This document shows, in pieces, positions 1-11,046 of a stretch of DNA of 64,000 bases. The notes under the pieces are model-generated. The model saw only the letters and a list, made by a program, of their open reading frames with translations. It made no database searches and was not told the origin of the DNA. Both the position numbers and the translations under genes were made by a program. The DNA is from Polytrichum commune (lineage: Eukaryota > Streptophyta > Polytrichopsida > Polytrichales > Polytrichaceae), in contig OX485804.1 in the NCBI GenBank assembly GCA_950295325.1, positions 52,688,429 through 52,752,428 on the forward strand, in the 5' to 3' direction. Numbering within the stretch: position 1 is the first letter of the stretch; every line of letters begins with the position of its first letter.

Positions 1-1096
1 TTTTATTCACATTCAGATACTAGAAATAAATTGTTCCCATCACTGAAGTCAGCCTGGTGCAGGTTTTGTAAAACATTTGGCAACTCAGGTTTGGTATTTG
101 ATCTTTACCAAGTCACAAGTTGGGGGATGACCCTGGGTTGGTTCTTTTTTTCTCAAAAAGACATAGTTTGTTCACTGCTCTTTGGGCAAGTGTAACATCT
201 GTGAGGCATGAGTTTTTTTCACCTTGGAGTGTGGGCTCAACATATTGCATGTACATACATGCCTCAAATCAGCTCGTAGACTGTTTGCATCGAATAGGTT
301 CTGAAGTAACTCTGGATCACTGTATTTACAACGTTTTATTCCTATGCTATATTTTGAAATGATGTAACTGGTGTCTTTAGGTTGTGGTTGGATTTTGTTA
401 TCTTCATTCTTCTGTTGAAATTGCCAATGTGTTACTGCGTGAAGCATACTAAATGGACTGCTATTAGAAATGTACAGACCTAATACGAGTCCATGAAGTG
501 TACTTGATTTGTTTACATCTATTGGTGCTAGGATTCACAGAGACAGCCATTTGCATGACAGGAAGTTTCATGAACTCTAGCTAGTTGCAGGGAATTACAG
601 GAATCTATCATGGATGAAAGATGTGCAGAGTCACGAAAGTGATTTCAAATAATAGTATTGGTGGTTGTCTGACTTGTACTACCACCACAATCTCCAAAAG
701 CTTGGTAATTGACAGTGAAGGTAATGACACTTAATGAGAATCCTGAAGTTGATCTGATCAACCAGCTTTGCTCCAGGGCTCGCATGCCAGTATTCTGATT
801 GACGCAGAACTAGTACTTTGGAGAAACTACTGAAATCAGGGTTGAAAAGGATTTCTTACCCATGAAGAGTTACGAAGTGCCATTTGTAATGTTAAACTTA
901 GAGCCATTTAAGTTCCATAATTGAAACATTCTGTATGGCTTTTGTTGGTAAAGATTAAGATGTGTTGAATAAACTACACTATTTCGCCTAATTAGGGTGG
1001 GTTACCGTTCGGATTTACGTGTTGCTATGACTTCAAACTGAAATTATCTTTTTTAACCAACTAACTTATATCACATTCTTCGGTGCGCGTACAAAT
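1..1096. other. Gene-free left edge
   Basis: No reading frame here looks coding: the frames are short, on both strands, and match no family I know. The first few hundred bases could be the 3' untranslated end of a gene lying to the left of the window, but no coding end is visible to prove it. No tandem repeat or terminal inverted repeat was found before the element that begins near 1097. Confidence 0.4.
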
Positions 1097-1442
1097 TACA
1101 CTAAATGTTATATTCGTATTTTATGTCACTCTGGTAACTTTTTGGATGACACTTCTTATGAATAGGAGAACAACATTGTCATGGATGATGGATGAGTTCA
1201 TCTATTGGCCAACAGCACACCTTGTCTTGTCAGCATCTTGTGATGAAATATTGTCGTGGGATGCTTGAAAATTGGATGAAAATTACTCGGTAATTGTAAA
1301 TCCATAGTTCCCCAAGGTTTTTCCAAGGAATGACAAATGATGTGTGGTTAACATTTAATGTTGGTGACACTACACCGTGGTTTACAATTTGTATTGAGCA
1401 AGACAATTAGAATTGGTGACACTAAATATTATAAGCAGTGTA
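1097..1442 (+). mobile_element. MITE-like element, TATTTAGTGTCA family, copy 1
   Basis: This block aligns along nearly its whole length with the block at 61247-61577. Shared landmarks in order are ACACTAAAT near the left end, CTGGTAACTTTTTGGATGAC (1131-1150), ACTTCTTATGAATA, GTCATGGATGATGGATGAG (1179-1197), TTGTGATGAAA, AGGAATGACAAA (1325-1336) and GTGACACTAAATATTATA at the right end. The left palindrome found in the other copy is worn here. It encodes no transposase; a 61-codon frame inside it is accidental. The repeat status is directly seen. The class (non-autonomous DNA transposon) is inferred from the short length and inverted ends. Confidence 0.75.
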
Positions 1443-1829
1443 CTTATTCAAGGATATGGAAAATGCATGTTACAGATAACTTCTCAATTGCAACCACAGC
1501 CTAGTAGGAGGATCGTGGCTGAGGTGGTTGACTAAAATTCCACGTCATCATTTCGTGTTTTGCAAAAGCTGACGTGGATGTCGAGTATGGTCTACAACAG
1601 CATAGAACTTATCACCTGCCATCATAATTTATGCGTTATAAACTACATTACCTCACAGTTGTCTTCAGTGCTCTGTTTTATTTAAAGGCCCTGAAAAACA
1701 GCTTGTGTAAGTTGTTTAAAATGTAAGTGATTTCCATCCAGAGTTACAATTTGAATAACATTGGAATAGGCTTGTTACATATCAAAAGCAACCACACTTT
1801 CTCAAATCCAACGAACTTGCTCTCTCTTC

Positions 1830-2870
1830 TACGTTTTGTGCATACATCCACCTTCCATTTCTTAAACACCTAATGTTGGGTTAAGTAACATGGCATTTTG
1901 GCTTGCCATTCTCAAGCATATGAGAATTGTGGTTACTAATTTGCTTGGGAGTTATTTTTTCTACTGGCTACATTTTCACATGTCGGTTGAAGATCACATG
2001 CAAGTGGTCCTTTCTCCCTATGATTCACATGGCTAAATGAACCAACAACCAAGAGATAATTGTATTTTTCTCACTTCTAATGACACCCTCACAAACATCC
2101 TCTCATATTACAATTTGCCATGTGTGTTCAATTCCCTTTCATTTCTCAAGCATCTAAGTTATGAGGTGACTTCTACTTGGGAGTCGTTTTGCTACAATCA
2201 AATATCCACGTGTCAATTATTGTTCATGTAAAGCTACCACTTTGTTATTTGTATGATTAAATGAACCAATGACCAATACAAGCTTTCATTGATTTATTCT
2301 CATGTATATATGTCCTTCCAACATCTCATTCAGAAAAACACCGTGTCACATTAGGAATTAGGATCCCATAATAAGTCAAGTTTGCGTAGCTTGCTCACTA
2401 ACTTGTAACATGTGGCTAATTACAAAATTGTGACCACCATTGCAAATAAGTGTCACTGTAGCGATGACTAATACCACAAGTGATAGTAATGGAATTTCCT
2501 CGAGGTCCAATACCTATTTCTATGTCACAAGTATCCGATTGTATCAAACTAGCTAAAAACTCCACACATATGTTAAAGTTCCCCTTGTGGACATGATTAA
2601 ATGAACCAAAGAACATCATTTTATTTATTTATTTATTTCTCCGCTTATAGTGACCCTATAATTTAGAAAAATCCCCTTGTCACATTAATGAAACTTCTTA
2701 ATTAGGCGGATTTTGCAACATTAAAGTTTGGGTAATTTGCTCACCGACTTGTAACGTGCTGCTGCCTGCGCAATTGCGGACACCACTGCCGCAGACGAGC
2801 GTCGCTACAGCGGTGGCCGGCGGCGGAAGTGGCGGCATTGGGATTCGCGTGAGGCCCAGCACCCATTCCC
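1830..2870. repeat. Degenerate tandem repeats upstream of the dehydrogenase gene
   Basis: Related blocks follow one another in direct orientation. Each contains a TAAATGAACCAA motif (2034-2045, 2260-2271 and 2598-2609). The last two share TTGTCACATTA or GTGTCACATTA, then TTGCTCAC, ACTTGTAAC and a GACACCAC/GACCACCA segment. An earlier pair shares CTCAAGCAT and CTTGGGAGT. The units are roughly 230-350 bp and strongly diverged. The final unit (2738-2870) is much richer in G and C than the others. No coding function is visible. Confidence 0.6.
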
Positions 2871-2880
2871 TTTGTCGCAT

Positions 2881-3507
2881 TGCCCTGATTGTGGGGAACT
2901 ATCTCAGACAATCGAGGGATCCTTGCAACATTTGCACTCTCCTTTTTCTCCCTACTTAACTCATAACACACTTTCATCAGGTGGTACTGTTTTCTACATA
3001 CACATTGCACTTTTGCTTCGGGACATTTCCTTCTTCCGTGGTGCATGTTGGGTGAATTTCTGTAATTCGGAGTCTTTGTGTGTCAGTGCTCCGCAACATT
3101 CCTTTCATCTGCAGATCTTGGATTTCCACTTGTTCACGGTTAGAAGCTCAATTCCTCGAATTTCTAAGGCTACCATGTATGTATTTCGTTCTTAAGGCTT
3201 CCTTGAGTCCGATCCTGGCGATGGACGTGCTTCCGCTGGAATCAGATCGAAATTAGGTGTCGTTTAGGTGATGTATTTAGTGCCAATTGCGTGGAATGGT
3301 TGTATATGATGTTTTGAATGTGCCCCTTCATTGTGGACTCGTTATAATTCTTCGAGGTGCAGCATTTCCGATGTGATAGGCATGTGGTGATGTGCATCTG
3401 ATGCGTTTGTTGTCCTAATTGGAGGTGATCGAGGAATTGAGGGTGGGATGTGTATTTTTCAGAACTGATCTGGTTTTCTAATGTGGGGATGTGTAGAGTG
3501 AGTACCA
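2881..3507 (+). promoter_or_regulatory. Presumed promoter and 5' leader of the dehydrogenase gene
   Basis: This stretch lies between the tandem repeats and the start codon at 3508. A pyrimidine-rich run with CTCCTTTTTCTCCCTACTTA near 2939-2958 is the kind of sequence found around plant transcription starts, but no clear TATA box at a fitting distance was seen. I saw no convincing leader intron. The assignment rests on position only. Confidence 0.35.
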
Positions 3508-6500
3508 ATGATGATAGGTGCAGTGAGGCAAACCCTGCGGGCCAGCAGGTGCAACAGCATCGGCAGGGGTTACCACAAACTCAGTTTCCAGTTGCTAACC
3601 AACAACAACAATGAGACAATCGTCCCAATACAGCAGGCTCGTTTGGTTTTTTCCTCTCACGAAAGTGTTGAGCAAATTTCGAAGGTTTCAAAGAAACCTT
3701 ATTATTTTCGGTCTTTCTCTGCAGAGGCTGTTAAGGATGTGCCATGTGGTGAAGCTCCCAAAGTGAAGCTGTACGTGGGAGGCAAGCAAATCGACTCCCA
3801 GGCCACTGAGCACATTGACGTGGTTAACCCTGCCACGCAAGCAGTAGTGTCTCGGATCCCTTTGACGACCGATGAAGAGTTTGAAGATGCCGTGGCTGTT
3901 GCTAAAGAGGCTTACAAGACATGGAGGAACACTCCTGTCACCACTCGGCAGCGGGTTATGTTGAAGCTGCAAGAGCTTATTCGGAGGGACATGGATAAAT
4001 TGGCTATGTCGGTCACCATGGAGCAGGGCAAGACTCTTGGGGATGCACGGGGAGATGTTTTTCGGGGACTTGAGGTAATAAAAATAATTTCTCAGCTGCC
4101 TACCCTGACAATGTATTAGAGTCCTTTTGCGAGTAAGCTGTGTGTGGCGCTATTGTGGGCAATTTCAACTCCACAGACAAATTTTGGGAATTGCATCGTC
4201 TGGTTAGCAATTGCGAGTCACGAAGATTGTCATTTTAAGTTCCAGAATTGGAGTTAAAATGCAAAAGTTATAAGAGGTCAAAGTGAAGATTCTCTTTTCC
4301 TCTAAACAATCACGTAGGTCCTCCCAATTCTGTTCAGTATTAAACCTAGCATCGTGCCTATTTTTTGAGCGTAACACGGGTCTTTCTGGTGTCCATTCAC
4401 ATCTACAAGCCTTGCCAAATACGACTCAAATATAGGTGTGCTATTAAGAGTGTAACTACACAAGACTCTTGGGGATGCACGTGGGGATTGTTTTGGGGGC
4501 TTGAGATAATTAAAATCTCCTGGCTGCTTTCCTTGACAATGTTTCAGAGTCCTTTTGTGAGTATGGTATGTGTGGTCCTGTTGTGGTGACTTCCAACTTC
4601 CCTGCGAAATTTTGGGAATTGTGTCATCTGGTTAGCAATTGTGAATCACGAAGATTGTCATTCCAAGTTTCAGAATTGGACTTGAGATGCAAAAGTTATA
4701 AGAGGTCAAAGTGAAGTTTCTCCTTCTCTTTAAACAATCATATAGGCCATCCTAATTCCGTTCACTGTCAATGCCAAATACCACTCAGATATAGGTGTCT
4801 GATTAGGTGCATGGGGGGATGTGTTTTGGGGGCTTGAGGTAATAATAATCTCCCAGCTGCCTTCCTTGACAATGTTTCAGAGTCCTTTTGTGAGTATGGT
4901 ATGTGGGGCCCTATTGTGGGCACTTCCAACTCCAGAGACCTATTTTGTTGTTGAATCGGATTGGGAGTTGCGTTGGCTCCAGTTAGCGAAGATTGTCAAC
5001 TAGCAATTTTGTGGGACTCAAGCCAATGGGCTTTCAAGCATTCTTTTGGCTTGTCATGAACTCTCCCTAGTTGAGTATTATTGGCCCCTTGATATCTCAC
5101 TTTGAGGGTAGCAGCTTCACACTTGCTCAAACTATTGAGAGCTTGAGGATTGGTCAAGCTCCCAATAGTTTGAGCTTTGGATGGAATCTTATCAAATCGA
5201 AGTATCAAACTCCTGAAAATCACAAGGTCAAGCTCTCAACTCTAGCTCTAGTTTAAAGGGTGCCTTAGATGGATATAACTTGTTGTTCATTTGCTTCTGA
5301 TTCTACCAAGACGAGAAGCCCCTGGACAAGATTGACAATTCCTTGGAGATTCTTTATTGGGTTAATGTACTCCTAGGATCTTGGCACTTTTTCCAACGAG
5401 GGGTCACCAGTTTTCTGTATGAAAATAGAGTTATCCTTCAACTCAGTGAGACTTTTCATCGGAAGTTGGTCCCCTATGATCTCCCATTGGTTGTTTTGCA
5501 TACAGTAACATTAATTTCTTCTCACTTGTGGTGGATGCTCGGAGGTAGTTTTGAATTTGAATGAAGAGCAACCTACTTCAGTTCATTGAGGGCCGAACCC
5601 ATTGTAGGAAGCTCATGTAGCAACCGAAGTAGGTTGCTCATGAACCAATATAGGATGTTCTTCTTTAAACCTCCACACTACTTCCAAGTACACAAACTTA
5701 CCGGACATGGAAGTTGTTGTATGCAAAACGATCAACTCCCCTATCAGAAGTCATGTTCTGAACTGTTACATCAGCCACTTTTCTTGTGAAAGCATTGACT
5801 TGGGACATGAAGTTTAATTCCACTGAAATTGTGATGATGTAGGTTGTGGAGCAAGCGTGTGGGATGGCGAACCAACAAATGGGTGAATATGTTGAGAATG
5901 TATCCTCAGGCATCGACACATACAGCCTCCGACAGCCCCTGGGTGTGTGTGCAGGCATCTGTCCATTCAACTTTCCAGCGATGATCCCTCTTTGGATGTT
6001 CCCCATGGCAGTAACAACAGGCAACACATTCATCTTGAAACCCTCAGAGAAGGATCCTGGGGCCGCAATGCTGCTAGCAGAGCTTGCGCATGAAGCAGGT
6101 CTGCCATCGGGTGTGCTCAACATTGTACATGGTACGCACGATGTTGTGAACAAAATTTGCGATCACCCTGACATAAAGGCCATTTCATTTGTCGGTTCAG
6201 ATGTTGCGGGGATGCATATTTATTCTCGAGCCTCCGCGACGGGGAAACGGGTGCAATGTAACATGGGTGCCAAGAACCATGCTGTGGTCATGCCAGATGC
6301 AGACCCAGAGGCAACCATGAATGCACTTGTGGGGGCTGCATTTGGGGCTGCAGGCCAGAGATGTATGGCTATTAGTACCGCTGTGTTTGTGGGAGGCTCC
6401 AAGCAGTGGGAGGAAGGCTTGAAGGAGAGAGGGTTGAAGCTAAAGGTTACTGCGGGAACTGAGCCTGGAGCAGACTTGGGGCCTGTCATCAGCAAGCAGG

Positions 6501-7673
6501 CGAAGGAGCGTATTTGCGGTCTTGTGGAATCAGGCGCCAAGGATGGTGCAAGGTTGATTCTTGATGGCCGTGACATCAAGGTAGATGTGTGGAAGAATCT
6601 ATCCACTTATAACCTATGTTGAAGATGATTTTGGCATTTGTGTAGCAGTGAAATCTGTTTCTAGTGAGCCTTTTGCTTATCATGGAAACGCGCATAGGTA
6701 TCCACTGTTCTAGAGGTTTATGGTTGCTGTTTACCTTCTTTTGTTCTATTTTTGAAGGGTAAGGAGGGATAAGGTGCGTCCGTGATATCCATGACAACCA
6801 CAACTACCCTACCTTGCCCAACTACAATACAAGGTGTAGTTGGGAGCACTTGTGTTCATGGTGTTCATATGTGGCACTGGGAGAGAACTTCAACACCAAA
6901 GCATGGGAGAAGAGCATACTTCTTGCATGCAAACTTTACTTCTACTAGAATCCACAAAATTGTTCATCGCTACTTCCAGGATTGCATCAATAGGAGGGGC
7001 GATCATTGAAGTCAAATCCACTCTTCAACTACAAGAGTAGTTGTGTGTAAACAAAAATATTTGTAACGGTGGTTGAAAGTGGGCCTGAACGACAATCACA
7101 ACCACAACCACAGCCACTTAAATACCAGTGTTTAAATGCACCTTCAGTGGACCTGTCAATATCCTTCAAAACTCATCAGTTCAACGTTTTACAACCAGAG
7201 GTTTAAGCTTATGACAAATTTTGTTGTTTGTGCAGGTTTCTGGATATGAGAAAGGCAACTTCGTAGGCCCAACCATTATTGCTGATGTGAAGGCAGACAT
7301 GGAGTGTTATAAGCAGGAGATCTTTGGCCCTGTGCTGCTTTGCATGGAAGCTTCCAGTCTTCAAGAGGCTATTGAGATTGTAAACCGAAATAAATACGGA
7401 AATGGGACAGCCATTTTTACTCGATCAGGGGCTGCAGCACGAACTTTTCAGCACGAAGTTGATGCTGGTCAAGTGGGTATCAATGTACCCATTCCAGTGC
7501 CCTTGCCTTTCTTCTCCTTCACAGGATCGAGGGCCTCATTTGCAGGTGATTTGAATTTCTATGGAAAAGCAGGAGTGCATTTCTTTACACAGCTGAAGAC
7601 TGTAACATCGCAATGGAAGGATAAAGATATTCAGGGGGTAGCAATGGCATTCCCCACTTCTCAAAAGGTGTAA
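3508..7673 (+). CDS. ALDH6B2: Methylmalonate-semialdehyde dehydrogenase [CoA-acylating], mitochondrial (ALDH6 family)
   Basis: Three exons: 3508-4074, 5843-6580 and 7236-7673, all joined in phase 0 with GT-AG introns, giving 580 aa; plant homologues are about 600 aa. The enzyme converts methylmalonate and malonate semialdehydes to propionyl-CoA and acetyl-CoA with NAD+ in the mitochondrial matrix, in valine and pyrimidine breakdown. Residues 1 to about 75 are rich in Arg and Ser, fitting a transit peptide. The ALDH fold follows: PFNFP with the catalytic-site Asn (about residue 232), [13 protein letters not shown], the CoA-type [10 protein letters not shown] motif where other aldehyde dehydrogenases carry a Glu, and GQRCMAIST with the nucleophilic Cys at about 363. 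The C-terminal part has EIFGPVL and the [17 protein letters not shown] motif. The start is the first ATG of the frame; a second ATG follows directly. Intron 1 is 1.8 kb, swollen by repeats. The gene symbol is by analogy with the Arabidopsis gene. Confidence 0.96.
4029..5000 (+). repeat. Three tandem copies of the exon 1-intron 1 boundary
   Basis: The last 46 bases of exon 1 and the start of intron 1 recur twice inside the intron. Copy 1 starts at 4029 (CAAGACTCTTGGGGATGCAC), copy 2 at 4461 with the same 20 bases, and copy 3 near 4806 (its first part lost). Each runs through GGGGNCTTGAG, a CTCCCAGCTGCC-like stretch, GACAATGT, GAGTCCTTTTG and GTGGGCACTTCCAACTCC-like bases. Copies 1 and 2 continue with TTAGCAATTG, TCACGAAGATTGTCA and GATGCAAAAGTTATAAGAGG. 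Copy 3 keeps GAG followed by GTAATA, identical to the real splice donor; copy 2 has ATAATT instead. Confidence 0.85.
5470..5755 (+). mobile_element. Short TIR (foldback) element in dehydrogenase intron 1
   Basis: The left end CATTGGTTGTTTTGCATAC (5485-5503) is matched in inverted orientation by GTATGCAAAACGATCAA (5719-5735). Inside lie GAAGAGCAACCTACTTC, GTTCATTGAGGGCC and, later, GAACCAATATAGGATGTTCTTC and CTCCACACTAC. The same order of motifs occurs in an intron of the KLCR gene at about 27408-27720, so this is a dispersed element in genic introns. There is no coding capacity. It ends about 90 bp before the exon 2 acceptor. Confidence 0.7.
6817..6844. repeat. Small inverted repeat in dehydrogenase intron 2
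   Basis: CCCAACTACA (6817-6826) and TGTAGTTGGG (6835-6844) form a perfect 10-bp stem with an 8-base loop. The rest of intron 2 (6581-7235) shows nothing recognisable beyond ACCACAACC-like short repeats near each end. Confidence 0.6.
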
Positions 7674-10600
7674 GGGCTTTGCAAAATGTTGATTCAGGAA
7701 ATAGTTGACAAGCTTTAAGTTGTTATTTGGCCTTACAAGGCTTCGGGGTGTTGATGTAAAGGTAGGCATCCTCTTGCACATATTTGAGTTTTGTGAATAG
7801 AGGTGGTCTATGTGACCTAGTGGATGCTGTATCCTCAAACCTTAGTCATCCTGTACCTACAAACAAATGTAAGGAGCCTGAGATCCTGGAAATCCTGATA
7901 CTTTAGTGGGTTGAAGATACACAACCTATATTAGTCAGTCAGGAGAATTTCCAGAAGATAATGCCGGAAAAATAGTCATGTTGATAACATCTTGGCTGAT
8001 TGAAGAAGGAAAAGCTTGATTCTTCTACCTACAATATACTTGCTTTCTCTCTAATTATGGTATAGATTTAGGTTGTAAACTTTTTCTTTCCTTCTTTCTG
8101 TGGCCTTCACAGCACACTTGATTGATATTATGTTAATATGTGTCTCAAGCTATGTAAAATCTTATATAACTATTCTAGGGGCACCTTCAACTTCTGGTAG
8201 TATCACACGTTGCTTAGAAGGTGCTGAATTTGTTGGGTGCACACAAAACTAATTATCTCCCAAAACTGGTATAACTTTCCAGTAGGTTGTAGCTACACTC
8301 TTTCTTTCTTTCTTTCTTTCAAACTTTTGTCACTAATTTAAGTAGCTAACTTGATGTGCTGCACACTAATAGTACAACACCACGAAATAGAGAAATTAGT
8401 GTAGTGTTCAAGACATTAGTTTACTCTCTTTATACCACCAATACATCGGTCCAAATCACATGAGGCTGTGCAAAATAATTAAACTCTTGGTGCTTTGTAA
8501 ACTTCTTGGATATTGCAGCAACGAGGCCATGGATTTCTTCTAGCCAAGTTGGAAGGAAATCGGAGGGTTGGACTTCTATGCCAACATGTAGATGAGTGAG
8601 AAATGTGTTCAAACATGTAGATCATGAGATGAACATGCATATGGATGAGTTTCTAATACAACAAGGTGATCAATTAGGGCAGTCCACAAGGACAAAGAGA
8701 GTATGTATTCCTTTGACCTTGCAAAAGGTAATATCTTCTTACTGAAAAGGGAGTTGTCAATACAAAACAGGGTTACTGAGAATGTGCCGACAATCTGTCA
8801 ATCAAAAAAGGTCCAGAAGTTCTTGGGTAAATTTGTCATCAAGATCATAGTGGAGCACTGAGTGAAGAGGTAAGATGCACAAATGCTTGAGAGTGAGAAA
8901 GACATGGTGGATGTCATGCTGGACGAATATGAAGCACAAACCTCTAGTGATTAGATTACAAAAAGAAATATGAAAGGGGTAATTTTGCTAAGAATCTCCA
9001 TTGTCTCCCCCTCATGAGCTTGACACACAGTAATACATACATTGAGGCAAATTTAATCTGCTTCCAGGTGTGCTAGTATTTTGGAAAACATTATCAGACT
9101 TTGTCCACTGCTTGCACCTCTTTTAATTTATATTCAAGGCACCAATTCCCAAGAATGGGCTCTCATTGCTAGGCTAGTGGCCAGCTAGTTGCAAGCTATT
9201 ATTGGGTCCTCGCCTCATTGTTGTCATTTGTCTAATGACATGGAAGTTGAAACCAACACATATTCTCTGGATTCCACATAATTGGTGTGCAAAAAAAAAA
9301 AACATAATATCATGAAACCGAGCTTTGTTTGTACGGTTCTTGGGTGGTTGGTAATATGGGGGTTTATGCATCCCTTCCAACACATTCCAATCTAACAAAG
9401 AAAATGAAAAGGGAACGTCAACATGTTTTACATTGACATGCAATGTCCGTTTGCCAACTCCGAGTCTTGCCTACATGGACATTGTTTTTAGAGTTGGGTT
9501 AATGCTTAAATTCCACATAATTGGTGTACAAAAGATTGCCTTAATTTGATGGAACCCATAATATCATAATACACAATTTCTTAAATTTGTTTTTTAAGTG
9601 CAAATTAAGGAAATTAGTGACATGAGATGTTTCAATACATAACATGTATTATGTAGCATTGGACCACACACTAGAAGGGAGAAGTTTAAAGCATTCTCTA
9701 CGTTATGTTGACAACAAAAATTTGCAAGGTAATGGGAGAGATGCAACGGTGGTGGATGACAAAACGTTGGTGTGTTCAAGGTGAGAAACTTGAAGTTGTT
9801 GTCAAATGCGACAGTTCCTCAGCACTTAGTTGTGTTGTTGTATGGTGGATTGCATATAACCACAAACCAGGCATGAGAGTATGATGAGGTCATCCCCCTA
9901 TCATCGTGCAGTGGCTAGAAGTGGTGGCACAAAGATGACAAAGTCTAAGACAACAAGTTGAAATCCCACTTGAAGGGGGTGTTCCTTGACGGCATGTTGT
10001 TATTGTAACATGTCTACTACCACAAACCCAGGATGAGGGGAATATGAGGTCATCCCACTAACAACAAAAAGTAGTTGTAGTGTTGGCATAGGCAGTGTAG
10101 GTGTTCACTCCAATATCATGGACTAGGGGACCAATTCATATGTTGTCCCACTCTTATGTGCCAGTGTGGGAGTTAGTGGGGTAGGATAAATGAGGCTGTT
10201 TTGTTGGGTACAATTGACTTTAAAATGAATATATTAATGTGTACATTTTGTAAGAGGCTTGGGCTTCGTCTTTGATGTGTGATGTGTTATTTTATTATGT
10301 AATTTTTTACGGATTATCCCTTTGTTTTTTTAATTGCTCCACCCTGCGCCAACCCATACAAATGTCAATATTGCAGATGTGTTGGGTCTGTACCAGCAAG
10401 GGTCAAAGTTAGGTTTTGATGTCCAAGTAGACAAAAAATTGCCTTGCACCTTCATGGACCTGCATCAAACCTTCATTGGTTTGGTTGTCCATTGTCGTGG
10501 CATTAAGGTTTTAAGCTATTGGGTTGAAGGACTCGAAATGGGTTGGATCATCATGTTTTCACAAGTTTTGTAATTCGATCTTGGATATTCACATTCTCTG

Positions 10601-11046
10601 AAGATATTGGACATGTATTTACTTGTGCTCAAGTTTTCAAGGATTGTAAACTTGGGCGATGTCATCCATTTTAAAATTTAACATTGAAGTACACTAGCGA
10701 TTTCGCCAAATTAACATACACTGACTGGAATGGGCAAGAAATTAACATACACTGGCTGGAATTGGACTATTTTGGAACCTCGTCCAATAGATATGGAGTA
10801 AATATATAACACACTCAAGAGGAGACAATAGGAATAAACAACACGACACTGCACATGCCTTGAGAATAAAAGCGTATCAATCTGACTAGCATATGGAAGT
10901 ATCCAGAATGTTAGGGCCGCTGAATGAAAATTCTCTTTTTAAAATGTAGCATTCATTCAGAATAAAAACAATCCAGAATGCTTGAAGTAATACACCTATG
11001 AAAGGAGCAGTTGAGCTCACACATAAATTTACATACTATTATCAGC
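7674..11046. other. Gene-free spacer between the dehydrogenase and NOG1 genes
   Basis: The beginning should hold the dehydrogenase 3' untranslated region, and the far end that of NOG1, since the two genes point toward each other here. No coding frame was recognised. Small local duplications are visible: a TTTC microsatellite near 8298-8320; ATTCCACATAATTGGTGT twice (9270 and 9511 areas); ACCACAAACC followed by GAGGTCATCCC twice (about 9860-9900 and 10020-10050); and AAATTAACATACACTG twice (about 10709 and 10739). These are minor tandem or dispersed repeats. Confidence 0.55.

Noticed and set aside
1083-1268. A 61-codon open frame
   Set aside because: It lies inside a repeated MITE-like element also present at 61247, and the frame is broken in that copy.
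2698-3046. Ala/Gly/Pro-rich frames in a GC-rich patch on both strands
   Set aside because: They result from the base composition of one tandem repeat unit; no domain, and several overlapping frames compete.
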